From positions 1 through 17,717 of the forward strand of contig DGVK01000202.1 of NCBI GenBank assembly GCA_002395905.1: DNA of 17,717 bases, in the 5' to 3' direction. The stretch's first letter is position 1; each line of letters begins with the position of its first letter. Positions 7,740-15,662 of the stretch are shown here, one piece after another. The translations under genes and the position numbers were made by a program. The notes under the pieces are model-generated. The model saw only the letters and a program-made list of their open reading frames with translations, was not told the DNA's origin and made no database searches. This stretch comes from Verrucomicrobia bacterium UBA4286. GTDB taxonomy: Bacteria; Verrucomicrobiota; Kiritimatiellia; RFP12; UBA1067.

Positions 7740-10289
7740 TCACTCCTCGGCCCCGCCGCCGCCAAGATCGATATCGGGGAACATCTCGCTCGCGGTGCTC
7801 GCGTAGTCCGGGAAGAGCTCGACGACCTTCTTGACTATCGCCTCGCCCCGGCTTACGGCGCTGTCGTCGTCGGCGCATATTATGCGCATCGTAAGCGCTG
7901 CGCCACACATCGCCTCGGCCCACTCGCGCAGGTTGAGACGCGGCCTGCCGTTGGTGCGGCCGTTCTCGACGAACGTGATGATGAGTTCGTTCAGGTTGCC
8001 GTGATAGCTCTGGTAGAACTTGACGAACGTGAGCTTAGACGGGCTCTTGCCGTCTTCAAAAGCTATGTCGCTCTCCGTCGCGCTTTTGACGGTGCGGCCT
8101 TTCAACTTGGACCTCTTGAAGGTGAAGCCCGCGAGGTTGCGGCGGAATATCTCGTGAGCCGACTTCATCGCGTTGACCTTGCGCATCTCGGCGTCGACCG
8201 CAAGGCCGCCCTCGGCCGTCTTGAACTCGGCCTTCATCGCCTCCAGCTGGCGGATGGCCCCCTTCCAATCGAGCTGGCGGAAGCTTCCCATTGCGCCTAT
8301 CGCCTCGAACTTCGCCCTGGCCTCGGCCGTCTCGTATTCGACGAGCTTGGCGCGCGCGGCGGCCATTGCCTCCTGGCGCTGCTTCTCGGCCTCCTCTTCG
8401 GCGGCCTTCTTCGCCGCGCGTTCGGCTTCGATCTTCTCTATGCGCAGACGTTTCACGGCCTGTTCGACGACCTTCTTGGCACGATCCTTGATATAGCCAG
8501 ACGCCTTGCGCACATTCTCGACATCCTTGGAAGACTTGATCTCGTTGCACATCTCGGTCACATCCTGCGAAAGCTTCGAGAGCTTGTTTGCGCTTTCGAG
8601 ATCCTCACCCTTGACATCCGCGGCGGTGGCGCACATCGCCACAACCTTGCGCATGCCGTGGCGCACGCGTATCGCACTCGCACGGCACGAGCAGGCACGC
8701 TCCCAGAGAGCAGCGATGTCGTTGACGACCGGCGGAATCTCCCGGGGCTTCTCCGTATTCGCGGGCGCTTCGGCGGCAGCCTCGGCCGGCGCTGCGTTGG
8801 TTGCGACGGGTGCGGCGGCCTCGGCCGGCGCTGCATTCGTCGATACCGGCGCTGTGACAGGCGCGGGCGCGGCGGCAACAGTTTCGTTGGTCGAAGCGAT
8901 TGCATCAAGAAGCTCCTTGGTGGGAGCCGGCTTCATGAGGTCTGCAAAATCGGGCAGAAGCCGCGACAGGTTGTCGGACGATTCCCGGCATCTGCGTTCT
9001 GCCGTCTCGGCGAGAGCGTCCACTTCGTCCGCAAACTTTGCCGCGGCCCCGGCGGTATCCTCAATCGCCTGCCGGGCGGTGCGGATCCCCTTCACGATCG
9101 ACGCCTGGCGCTCGGCCTCCTGCGCGTTCTTTGAAGAGACCTGATACCATATCAATCCCCCGATGACCGCGCCGACGAGCGCGATGACGCCGACGACAAC
9201 GCCGGCGACCTTCACTCCAAGATTGCCGCCGCCTTCTTCCTCTTCTTCGGCATCCTTCGCGCCGCTCTTTGACTCTTCGGCGCCTGCCGACGATTCGCTG
9301 CCGCCGTCCTCTGCGGCGTTGAGAGGCTTCCTTATGACCGCGCCGCTCCTGCGCACGGTCATGGTGCGGCGGCCATGCACCGTCATCTTGCGCGTCCCGC
9401 CGGGCTTCTTCGCACCGGCCTCCGCAGGATTGTCGATTCTGCTCGTCGAGTCGAGCCCGGTCGTCATTACCTTCTTGAACTCCTCCAGAAGCGCCTCGAA
9501 GCTCGGGAAGCGATCCTCTTTCTTGAACGCCAGCATCTTCATGACGAGCGCATCGATCTGCGGTGAAAGCTCAGGCCGTATAGAACTCGGCTTGGGCGGC
9601 AGATCGGTGAATCTCGCCTTTACGACGGCCGACACGTCCTCGCCGTCGAACGGCGGCTTGCCGGTCAAGGCGTGGAAAAGCGTTCCTCCGAGGCTGTACA
9701 TGTCGGCGCGGTAGTCGACAACCTCCTGCTTGACCTTCTCGGGCGAGATGTAGTAGGGCGTTCCCCATATCTCGGAGGTGTCCTTCTGCATCCCCGCCAA
9801 GCCGAAATCAACGAGTTTGGCGTTGCCGTTCGCGTCAAGAAGAATGTTCTCGGGCTTGACGTCGCCGTGGACATAGCCCTGGTCGCTCGCGCACTGCAGC
9901 GCCTGCGCGACCTGCTGACATATCTTCATCACGCGCGGAACATCGGTCTTGCCGCCCTCGGCGTGCTTCATGAGCGAGTCGAGCGAACCGCCTGCGACAA
10001 GCTCCATCGCTATGTAGGGCATTCCGTCGCAGATGCCGTAGGAGTATATCTGCGCAATGTTCGGGTGGATGAGCTTTGCGGCCGCCTGCGCCTCCTTCTT
10101 GAACTTCTCGACGAACTCCGCGTCGGCGCCGTATTCCTTGAGCATCACCTTTACGGCCACAGGCCTGTCGAGCATCTTGTCGCGGCCCATGTACACGCCG
10201 CCCATGCCGCCGGCGCCGAGCTCGCGCTCAAGCAGGAAGTTGCCGTTTTCTCCGAAAACGCCAGGGGTTGCAATAAGCTGTTCACTCAT
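7740..10289 (-). CDS. Transmembrane Ser/Thr protein kinase with extracytoplasmic coiled-coil region
   Basis: The protein has 849 residues. A Hanks-type kinase domain spans about 18-275: glycine loop GAGGMGGVY (25-33), Lys47 in VAVKV, alpha-C Glu66, catalytic HGDVKPEN (Asp143, Lys145, Asn148), DFG at 161-163, and activation-segment end GTPYYISPE. All catalytic residues are present, but HGD replaces HRD, so it is a non-RD kinase. A basic juxtamembrane stretch holds two MTV threonine motifs (about 302 and 310), then an acidic run, one membrane helix (about 359-381), an Ala/Pro-rich linker containing a duplicated 13-residue unit, a charged coiled coil (about 614-660), and an unrecognised C-terminal domain. 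No PASTA repeats are seen. The ATG at 10289 is chosen over 10304: it overlaps the lepB stop as ATGA and has GGAGG eight nt upstream. Target proteins are unknown. Confidence 0.95.
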   Translation of the reverse strand: MSEQLIATPGVFGENGNFLLERELGAGGMGGVYMGRDKMLDRPVAVKVMLKEYGADAEFVEKFKKEAQAAAKLIHPNIAQIYSYGICDGMPYIAMELVAGGSLDSLMKHAEGGKTDVPRVMKICQQVAQALQCASDQGYVHGDVKPENILLDANGNAKLVDFGLAGMQKDTSEIWGTPYYISPEKVKQEVVDYRADMYSLGGTLFHALTGKPPFDGEDVSAVVKARFTDLPPKPSSIRPELSPQIDALVMKMLAFKKEDRFPSFEALLEEFKKVMTTGLDSTSRIDNPAEAGAKKPGGTRKMTVHGRRTMTVRRSGAVIRKPLNAAEDGGSESSAGAEESKSGAKDAEEEEEGGGNLGVKVAGVVVGVIALVGAVIGGLIWYQVSSKNAQEAERQASIVKGIRTARQAIEDTAGAAAKFADEVDALAETAERRCRESSDNLSRLLPDFADLMKPAPTKELLDAIASTNETVAAAPAPVTAPVSTNAAPAEAAAPVATNAAPAEAAAEAPANTEKPREIPPVVNDIAALWERACSCRASAIRVRHGMRKVVAMCATAADVKGEDLESANKLSKLSQDVTEMCNEIKSSKDVENVRKASGYIKDRAKKVVEQAVKRLRIEKIEAERAAKKAAEEEAEKQRQEAMAAARAKLVEYETAEARAKFEAIGAMGSFRQLDWKGAIRQLEAMKAEFKTAEGGLAVDAEMRKVNAMKSAHEIFRRNLAGFTFKRSKLKGRTVKSATESDIAFEDGKSPSKLTFVKFYQSYHGNLNELIITFVENGRTNGRPRLNLREWAEAMCGAALTMRIICADDDSAVSRGEAIVKKVVELFPDYASTASEMFPDIDLGGGGAEE
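8773..8850 (-). repeat. Tandem duplication of 39 bp in the kinase linker
   Basis: Two adjacent in-frame 39-bp units (8773-8811 and 8812-8850) encode near-identical 13-residue segments containing ATNAAPAEAAA and STNAAPAEAAA. They lie in the Ala/Pro-rich extracytoplasmic linker. Differences are mostly silent, so the duplication is not brand new. Confidence 0.75.
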
Positions 10290-11038
10290 CTTATGGTCCT
10301 CCATCCGTTAAATGGCCAAAACACCACGCTCCCGACTCCGCGCAGGTTTGCGCCCGGCACAGGGCCCCAGTAGCGGCTGTCGTTGGAGTTGTTGAAATTA
10401 TCGCCACAGGCGAAGTATTCGCCCGGTCCCATCGTGACCGCGCCCGGACGCCCTTCGACAGGGTGCTCCAGAACATACGTCTCGCCGGGCCGCGCCTTCA
10501 TGCGCTTTATGTAGTGGGTCCCCTGCGGCAGACCGGCAATGCCGGTCGTCGAGAAAATCATAACCTCGCCGTCGCGCGGCTTGCGAAAGTTCCAAAGCCA
10601 CCTGTTGACGAATATGAAATCACCGGTCGTCACGGTTCCCTGCCATACGGTCTCGCCTTCGCGGTAGTGACGGCCCATTATCGAAGGCAGAGCGTCGGTC
10701 GGCACTTTGAACGCCTTGTCGCTGAGCCCGACCGCCACATCGGCGAAGCCGTCGCCCCTTATCCTCATGCGCGGCGCTCCAGACGCCGGCGCTTTGTGCT
10801 CCACGACCTTCTCGCCGCTCCACGCCCACTTGAGAACCGAAAGCGGGAACGTATCCCACGCGGTCTTCTCGGTTCCGCGCTCAGTGTGGTAGCCCCACAG
10901 CGTCGGCTGCATAGAGCCTGTCGGGATGTTGAACGGCTCATAGAAATAGGCTCGAAACGCCATCGCGACCGAAATCGCCACCACGAGAGTGTCCAGCCAC
11001 TCCCGTCCATAGTCGCTCCATGTCTTTTTACCGCTCAC
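10286..11038 (-). CDS. lepB: Signal peptidase I
   Basis: This 250-residue membrane serine protease removes signal peptides from exported proteins. A single N-terminal helix (about 16-33) precedes the catalytic motif NIPTGSMQPTL with Ser42. The general-base lysine is Lys178 in THYIKRMKARPG, and the late family box GDNFNNSNDSRYWGPV (212-227) is intact. Between the serine motif and GDFIFVNR (139-146) there are about 90 residues, more than in minimal family members, which I read as an extended extracytoplasmic cap. The GTG at 11038 is chosen: it overlaps the previous stop as GTGA, has AGGTGG seven nt upstream and gives a short cytoplasmic tail; the ATG at 11230 would add 64 non-family residues. 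It overlaps the kinase start by 4 nt, so three consecutive genes are translationally coupled. Confidence 0.95.
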   Translation of the reverse strand: MSGKKTWSDYGREWLDTLVVAISVAMAFRAYFYEPFNIPTGSMQPTLWGYHTERGTEKTAWDTFPLSVLKWAWSGEKVVEHKAPASGAPRMRIRGDGFADVAVGLSDKAFKVPTDALPSIMGRHYREGETVWQGTVTTGDFIFVNRWLWNFRKPRDGEVMIFSTTGIAGLPQGTHYIKRMKARPGETYVLEHPVEGRPGAVTMGPGEYFACGDNFNNSNDSRYWGPVPGANLRGVGSVVFWPFNGWRTIR

Positions 11039-12198
11039 TTCGGCGCCACCTTTGATGGAATGACGTCGATCAGTTCGTCGACTTCGCTCTCCAGCGCCAT
11101 CGCACCGCCCTGAACGGTCATGTTCTTGGACGCCTTCAGTCTCTCGAGGGTCTTCTTCATCTTCCGGAGCTCGGATACAATCTTCTTCGCCTCGGCCTCG
11201 TTCTTGCACTCGAACGACGGATCGGCCCACGCGACGATCTTGCCGAACACCGTGCCGAGCTTGTCGGCGTCGGGCACGGCCTTGATCGCGTTTACATACC
11301 GCGCGACAGATCGCTTCTCCGACGGCCAGTACTTCGTCAGCTCCGCCACGTCATACGCCGCACGGTAGGGCGAGGTCCACACCTCCATTGATATGCGCAC
11401 CACGAGGTCGCTGCGCGTCTGCTCGATCGCGTCGTAAAGAATCTGCGCTTCTTTCGACACCTCGGGATCCTTGTCCTGTATTCCCTTCCTTATCTTCGAG
11501 AACTCGGACGCGAGCGGCTTCGGCTTTGAGGAGTTCAACACCGTCTCCAGACCTTTGAAGTGCTGAGGATCGACCACAGAACCATAGAACGGGCGCCACT
11601 TCGGAAGCTTCGCCTTCGCCGCTTTCACGGCGGCTTTCAGCGCGGCGAGCCCCTTCGCGTCAAGCGCTCCCGCGAACAGCGGTTCGACGCCGGCATGCCC
11701 CATGACATACGCGAACGGGCGCTTTCCTTCCTTTGGCCCGGGCGCGCCGGGGAATGTTATTCCCCTGTAGACCGGCGTCCTGACGCGCTTGAACGTCTCG
11801 AGCTTCTTGGACAGACCCTCGTCCTTGCTCTTCAGCACACCCAGCAGCAGGTCGGCGCTTTCCTTCCCGCCGCAGTCCGACACGACAACCGTCACCCCGC
11901 GCGGCATCTTGTAATGGCTCCACACCACTGCATGAGGGATTCCCGCGAAGGAGTCCTGCGAAACGACCGACGCCGCCGCGAGAAGCTGCTCCCGCGCGCT
12001 CTCCTCGTCTGTCGGCGCCACCTCCACAACGACCGTCACCTTCTGGCGCAGGTCGGATGGCACAATCTTCCGTCCCCAGATGTAATCGCGCTCATCCAGG
12101 CCCTCCCAGGCAGGATACCCTTCCGCCACGGGAACCTTCGCCGCGACGGCGCACGCCGCAGCGAAAACCGCAAGAAACACTAAAACAAGTCTGCGCAT
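11035..12198 (-). CDS. Secreted protein of unknown function, possibly thioredoxin-like
   Basis: I do not recognise this 387-residue protein with certainty. It starts with a clear Sec signal peptide: MRRL, a hydrophobic core and a cleavage region ending AVAA near residue 20. A Cys at 16 has Ala at -3, so a lipoprotein is possible but less likely. Residues 50-200 alternate VTVVVEV and GVTVVVSD strands with helices, and end with TPVYRGITFPG and PFAYVMGHAGVEPLF. This is reminiscent of a thioredoxin-like fold, but there is no CxxC, so redox activity is not indicated. The C-terminal half is charged and helical, ending in ELRKMKKTLERLK. The ATG at 12198 is preferred over 12204 because AAAGG then sits seven nt upstream. 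It follows guaB by 11 nt, and its stop overlaps lepB as GTGA. Confidence 0.8.
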   Translation of the reverse strand: MRRLVLVFLAVFAAACAVAAKVPVAEGYPAWEGLDERDYIWGRKIVPSDLRQKVTVVVEVAPTDEESAREQLLAAASVVSQDSFAGIPHAVVWSHYKMPRGVTVVVSDCGGKESADLLLGVLKSKDEGLSKKLETFKRVRTPVYRGITFPGAPGPKEGKRPFAYVMGHAGVEPLFAGALDAKGLAALKAAVKAAKAKLPKWRPFYGSVVDPQHFKGLETVLNSSKPKPLASEFSKIRKGIQDKDPEVSKEAQILYDAIEQTRSDLVVRISMEVWTSPYRAAYDVAELTKYWPSEKRSVARYVNAIKAVPDADKLGTVFGKIVAWADPSFECKNEAEAKKIVSELRKMKKTLERLKASKNMTVQGGAMALESEVDELIDVIPSKVAPK

Positions 12199-12209
12199 CG
12201 GCATACCTT

Positions 12210-13706
12210 TCAAGTCCTGTAGTTGGGAGCTTCCTTGGTGATCGTTATGTCGTGCGGGCGCGCCTCCCGGAGGCCCGCTGCCGTGACGCGGTAGAAACGG
12301 CCCTTCTTCTTGAGCTCTTCTATCGTCTTCGCCCCGCAATAGCCGAGCGACGCGCGAAGACCGCCGCAGAACTGCGTCATGATGCTCTTCACGCGGCCCG
12401 AATACGGCACCATTCCCTCGATGCCCTGCGGCACAAGGCTGTCCTCGGCCTCGTTGTCCTGGAAATAGCGCGCACGGCTGCCCTTGCCGTTCTTGAGCGC
12501 AGCCATGGAACCCATCCCGCGATAGACGACATACTGGCGCCCGTTAGAGTATATCTTCTCGCCCGGGCTTTCCTCCGTTCCCGCGAGCACGCTGCCGAGC
12601 ATCACCGAGTCGGCGCCAGCCGCAATCGCCTTGGGCACATCGCCCGAAAGCTTGATGCCGCCGTCGGCGATCACCGCAACATCGGTCCCGCGAAGAGCCT
12701 TCGCCGCGTTGTAGACCGCCGTGAGCTGCGGGATGCCGACGCCGCATACGACGCGCGTCGTGCAGATCGAACCGGGGCCGATCCCCACCTTGACCGCGTG
12801 CGCACCGCTCTTCGCGAGCGCGACGGCGGCTTCTCCGGTCGCGATGTTGCCCGCGATCACGTCCACCTTCGGGAAGTGCTTGACGATGTATTTCGTCATA
12901 TCCATGATTCCCTTCGAGTGACCGTGCGCGGAATCCACGACAACAACGTCCACACCGGCGTCGGCGAGCTTCTCCATACGCGAGAGGTCGCCCTTCCCGC
13001 CCGAGACCGACGCGCTCACCCTCAAGCGGAACTTGTCGTCGCAGTTGACTGACGTGTTGGAGTTCTCGACGATGCGCTGGACGTCTGTGAAACTGTAAAG
13101 TCCGACGATTCGACCGTCCTTGTCAACGAGCGGCAGTTTGCCGATCTTGTTCTCGCGCATTATCTCGTAGGCCTTCTTCAGGCTCGTGCCGGGCTTGGCC
13201 GTAAGGAGCGAGGTCTGCATCACATCGCGCAGCTTCGCGGCGTTCTGCGGCGCGAAGCGCATATCGCTGGAGGTGATCATGCCGACAAGCCTGTCGCTGT
13301 CGTCCAGAACGGGGAAGCCGTTGAACTTGAGTTTGCGCTCGGCCTTTACGCTGCGCAGATATCCTATATCGTCGCCCGAATGGAAGCATACGGGCTTTTC
13401 AATCATACCGTTCAGATGGTTCTTCACAAGGCGAACCTGCGCCGCCTGGTCGTCCTCCTCCAGATTCTTGTGAATGCATCCGATACCACCCGCGAGCGCC
13501 ATCGCAATGGCCATCGGCGCCTCAGTCACGGTGTCCATCGCGGCGGACATGAACGGCACTTTCATCCGGGTTCGCGAAGTAAGTTTCGTCTCCAGAGACG
13601 TATCGTCTGGCAGAAAGTCCGCATACTGCGTGACGAGAGTCACGTCATCATAGGTAAGGCCTTCGTAGGGGAAAGCCTTCATGAAGTCGTCCATGTACTT
13701 GTTCAT
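12210..13706 (-). CDS. guaB: IMP dehydrogenase with CBS pair
   Basis: This 498-residue enzyme oxidises IMP to XMP with NAD+, the committed step to GMP. The barrel begins with LTYDDVTLV and [11 protein letters not shown]. Two CBS domains are inserted (roughly 100-225), with SSDM and FTDVQ motifs. The catalytic loop GPGSICTTR holds Cys315, the IMP phosphate site includes [10 protein letters not shown], and the flap begins [10 protein letters not shown]. This identifies IMPDH rather than GMP reductase. The ATG at 13706 has GAGG eight nt upstream; the ATG at 13730 has no family-like residues behind it. A promoter lies at 13748-13776, giving a leader of about 35 nt. It is the first gene of the nine-gene block, so guanine nucleotide synthesis would be co-transcribed with membrane, secretion and repair genes. 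Confidence 0.98.
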   Translation of the reverse strand: MNKYMDDFMKAFPYEGLTYDDVTLVTQYADFLPDDTSLETKLTSRTRMKVPFMSAAMDTVTEAPMAIAMALAGGIGCIHKNLEEDDQAAQVRLVKNHLNGMIEKPVCFHSGDDIGYLRSVKAERKLKFNGFPVLDDSDRLVGMITSSDMRFAPQNAAKLRDVMQTSLLTAKPGTSLKKAYEIMRENKIGKLPLVDKDGRIVGLYSFTDVQRIVENSNTSVNCDDKFRLRVSASVSGGKGDLSRMEKLADAGVDVVVVDSAHGHSKGIMDMTKYIVKHFPKVDVIAGNIATGEAAVALAKSGAHAVKVGIGPGSICTTRVVCGVGIPQLTAVYNAAKALRGTDVAVIADGGIKLSGDVPKAIAAGADSVMLGSVLAGTEESPGEKIYSNGRQYVVYRGMGSMAALKNGKGSRARYFQDNEAEDSLVPQGIEGMVPYSGRVKSIMTQFCGGLRASLGYCGAKTIEELKKKGRFYRVTAAGLREARPHDITITKEAPNYRT

Positions 13707-13743
13707 TGCCGAATCCTCTAATCTTTGCACTAGTCTGTTTTGG

Positions 13744-13756
13744 GGGTATTATACCC
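13744..13756. repeat. Palindrome over the guaB -10 element
   Basis: GGGTAT and ATACCC flank a single central base, forming a perfect 13-nt palindrome that contains the whole -10 hexamer of the guaB promoter. It is too tight to be an RNA hairpin, so a protein-binding site is the more plausible reading, though chance cannot be excluded. Confidence 0.4.
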
Positions 13757-13776
13757 TATTCAGCGGCGAAAATCAA
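13748..13776 (-). promoter_or_regulatory. sigma70-like promoter of guaB and the downstream block
   Basis: On the minus strand TTGATT (13771-13776) is separated by exactly 17 nt from a perfect TATAAT (13748-13753). The predicted start is near 13741. It lies entirely within the 60-nt gap (13731-13790) after the thioesterase and is the strongest-looking promoter in the window. Confidence 0.75.
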
Positions 13777-13790
13777 TGCCCATGCCGCCA

Positions 13791-14513
13791 TCACCTCGTT
13801 CTGGCGACGACATGGTCCCTGCCGTCGGGCGCGAACACCCTGTGGAATGTAGAACCGTCGGCGTCGCGAACAGTCGCGACCAGGACTTCGTCGTCCGCAA
13901 AGGTCTCGCTTCTGAATACAACCTCCAGCTCGGAAACGCGCCTTCCGCCGGTCGGTTCGAGCATCCACTCTATATAATGGACATTGTTCACATGGCCGTT
14001 GAGGTCGATGTGGCTGTGCTGCGCCCGGAAGCGAAGCGGTTCGCCGTCGCATCCGCCGGGGAACTTCAACCTGGCCGTGAACGGCTCAAGGCCGAGAACG
14101 CTTGCCGGGCAGTCGCCTGCAAGCGCGAGGACCTCAAACGGGATCGGCGCGACCTTGCGCGTGGCGAGGTCGATAATCATCCATTCGCTGGTCGCGAGTC
14201 CCAGCGTCTCGCCGTCCGCACTCTTGATGATGAAGTCGCGCCATGCGACTATACGCCGTCCTCCGCGCGGGAATGTCTCTACGACGACATCGTCCTCCCA
14301 CTTGGGATAGCGGTTCATCTTAAGCGCCAGACGCGTGAGAACCCACGAAACATTGCCGCCCGCCGCGTCGAAGTTGGACTTCGAAAAGCCCAGCTCCTCG
14401 GCGTTCAGGCTGGCGGCCTCCTGAAGATAGTTGCATATGCACGGCATCGTGGCAAGACCGTCGGCGCCGCACTCGTAGCTTCTCACCTTGAACACATATT
14501 CACCGTGTTTCAT
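13791..14513 (-). CDS. Acyl-ACP thioesterase (FatA/FatB-like)
   Basis: This 240-residue protein resembles the acyl-ACP thioesterase family, with double hot-dog architecture, which releases free fatty acids from acyl carrier protein. The catalytic signature HIDLNGHVNNVHYIEW gives Asp170, Asn172 and His174 in the DxNxH arrangement of plant FatA/FatB, and FRSETFADDEV places Glu203 where the family's catalytic Glu is expected. The N-terminal half shows the usual WVLTRLALKMNRYPKWEDDV and GLATSEWMIIDLATRK segments. Length fits bacterial members. The ATG at 14513 has no Shine-Dalgarno and sits exactly seven nt after a -10 element, so the transcript is probably leaderless. It is flanked by its own promoter and by the guaB promoter, making it likely monocistronic. 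Chain-length specificity cannot be read from the sequence. Confidence 0.9.
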   Translation of the reverse strand: MKHGEYVFKVRSYECGADGLATMPCICNYLQEAASLNAEELGFSKSNFDAAGGNVSWVLTRLALKMNRYPKWEDDVVVETFPRGGRRIVAWRDFIIKSADGETLGLATSEWMIIDLATRKVAPIPFEVLALAGDCPASVLGLEPFTARLKFPGGCDGEPLRFRAQHSHIDLNGHVNNVHYIEWMLEPTGGRRVSELEVVFRSETFADDEVLVATVRDADGSTFHRVFAPDGRDHVVARTR

Positions 14514-14519
14514 GGGAAT

Positions 14520-14548
14520 ATTCTACCATATTGCGCCGTCGCCGGCAA
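14520..14548 (-). promoter_or_regulatory. Promoter of the thioesterase gene, extended -10, leaderless start predicted
   Basis: On the minus strand TTGCCG (14543-14548) is followed after 17 nt by TAGAAT (14520-14525), with TG-G just before it as an extended -10. The usual start distance falls on the A of the ATG at 14513. The block CAATATGGTA around the extended -10 is also found upstream of ppdK. Confidence 0.65.
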
Positions 14549-14562
14549 ATCCGGCCGGCGAC
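14538..14562 (-). terminator. GC-rich hairpin after the HAD lipoprotein gene
   Basis: GTCGCCGGC (14538-14546) and GCCGGCGAC (14554-14562) form a perfect 9-bp stem with a 7-nt loop, starting 5 nt after the HAD stop codon. No T-tract follows, so it is not a classical intrinsic terminator. It could still pause polymerase or protect the 3' end. One arm overlaps the -35 of the thioesterase promoter. Confidence 0.5.
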
Positions 14563-14567
14563 TCGTC

Positions 14568-15650
14568 CTAACGGGTGAAACCCGCAGAGTCGCGGACGAC
14601 CCCGGCCCCGTATATCGTCATCCAGTCGTCGCGCATCGAAACGGGTATCCATCCGTTCGCAGAACACGCCGCGCGCATCTTTTCCGCGCGGTCCAGATTG
14701 CCGTATTCGCGCACAGTGTCGTCGCAAAGCAGCATGAACGCCATGGCCTTGCGCCGGCTGTTCTGAAGCGTGTAGTTGAGCATGCTCGCGTCGCTCATGC
14801 TGTTGCCGAACGCCAGCACGGGCCTCGCGCCTATCTCCCGCGCCATGACAGAAACCTTGTTCATCTGCAGGTTCTTCACAACCGGGACACCTTCGAACTC
14901 CAGCGCGCCGTCGACGCCGTACACGAACGCCAGCGGGTCGGCGCCGTCCTGCCCTTTCGCGACAAGCACAGTGTCGGATCCTATTACATGACGCGGCGGA
15001 ATGGACAGGCCGTCCTCGACCACCGGGCGGGCCACGAACCTGTCTGTTCCGCTGCACACATAGACTGTAAAGCCTCTGCTCTCGAGGAACCGCACAACCT
15101 CCACCATCGGCCGGTAGAAAGCCTCGCCGCGTTTCATGCCGGTGAATCCCGGCTGCGGCCCCGCCGCGAAAGCCCTTACATATGCGGCGAGCGTCTCGGG
15201 CGTGAATCCCCGCCACGCCTTTGCCATCATCGCTTCGCGCTCCAGGCTCAGCCCGGGCCACCGCCCCGTCTCGCGCGCAGAGCGCGCCGCCGACACGAGT
15301 TCTTCACCCGCCGCGCACGACCGGTCGTCCAGCACGCGGTGGTCGAAAAGCATCCAGTCGAAGTATGTAGGCGCCGTCTCGCAGAACAGCGTCCCGTCGA
15401 AGTCGAATACCGCTATGCGCTCCTCCGGCGGGATGTAGTCGGGCGAGTCTTCCCTTGTGACCGACTCGACGTATGCGACAAGCACCCGCTTCGCCGGCGC
15501 GTCGGCGCGCCAGAGCTCCAGCGCCTGCGCTTCGCCCACTCCCGCGTCTTGCAGCGATGCACAGCCCGCCATAAGCGCGGCGACCGCGGCCGCGGCCAGG
15601 AGCGCACAGCCTCTCAGCATGCCGAACCTTGTGCTCTTCCCGCCACCCAT
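14568..15650 (-). CDS. HAD-family phosphatase-like lipoprotein
   Basis: This 360-residue protein has a lipoprotein signal peptide (hydrophobic 12-28, then MAGC with Cys30) followed by a haloacid dehalogenase-type hydrolase. Motif I is VFDFDGTLF, with nucleophile Asp83 and Asp85. Motif II is the Ser/Thr in VYVCSGTD. A lysine in KNLQMNKVSVM can serve as motif III, and motif IV is FGNSMSDASML. The catalytic set is therefore complete for a phosphotransferase, and the fold resembles phosphoserine-phosphatase-like HADs. Export is unusual for HAD enzymes and suggests action on phosphate esters outside the cytoplasm; the substrate is unknown. The ATG at 15650 has AAGGA five nt upstream; the in-frame ATG at 15620 would leave a shorter but still usable signal peptide. 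It lies 12 nt after pheA, probably in the same transcript. Confidence 0.88.
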   Translation of the reverse strand: MGGGKSTRFGMLRGCALLAAAAVAALMAGCASLQDAGVGEAQALELWRADAPAKRVLVAYVESVTREDSPDYIPPEERIAVFDFDGTLFCETAPTYFDWMLFDHRVLDDRSCAAGEELVSAARSARETGRWPGLSLEREAMMAKAWRGFTPETLAAYVRAFAAGPQPGFTGMKRGEAFYRPMVEVVRFLESRGFTVYVCSGTDRFVARPVVEDGLSIPPRHVIGSDTVLVAKGQDGADPLAFVYGVDGALEFEGVPVVKNLQMNKVSVMAREIGARPVLAFGNSMSDASMLNYTLQNSRRKAMAFMLLCDDTVREYGNLDRAEKMRAACSANGWIPVSMRDDWMTIYGAGVVRDSAGFTR

Positions 15651-15662
15651 GCCATTCCTTCG

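Noticed and set aside
7723..7923. Upstream extension of ilvA to 7923
   Set aside because: The extra residues are an Arg-rich read of the kinase C-terminus in another frame; family homology begins at about 7700.
7497..9134. Plus-strand open frame of 545 codons over ilvA and the kinase
   Set aside because: It is an antisense shadow of two clearly coding genes, with low-complexity Arg/Gly/Leu translation.
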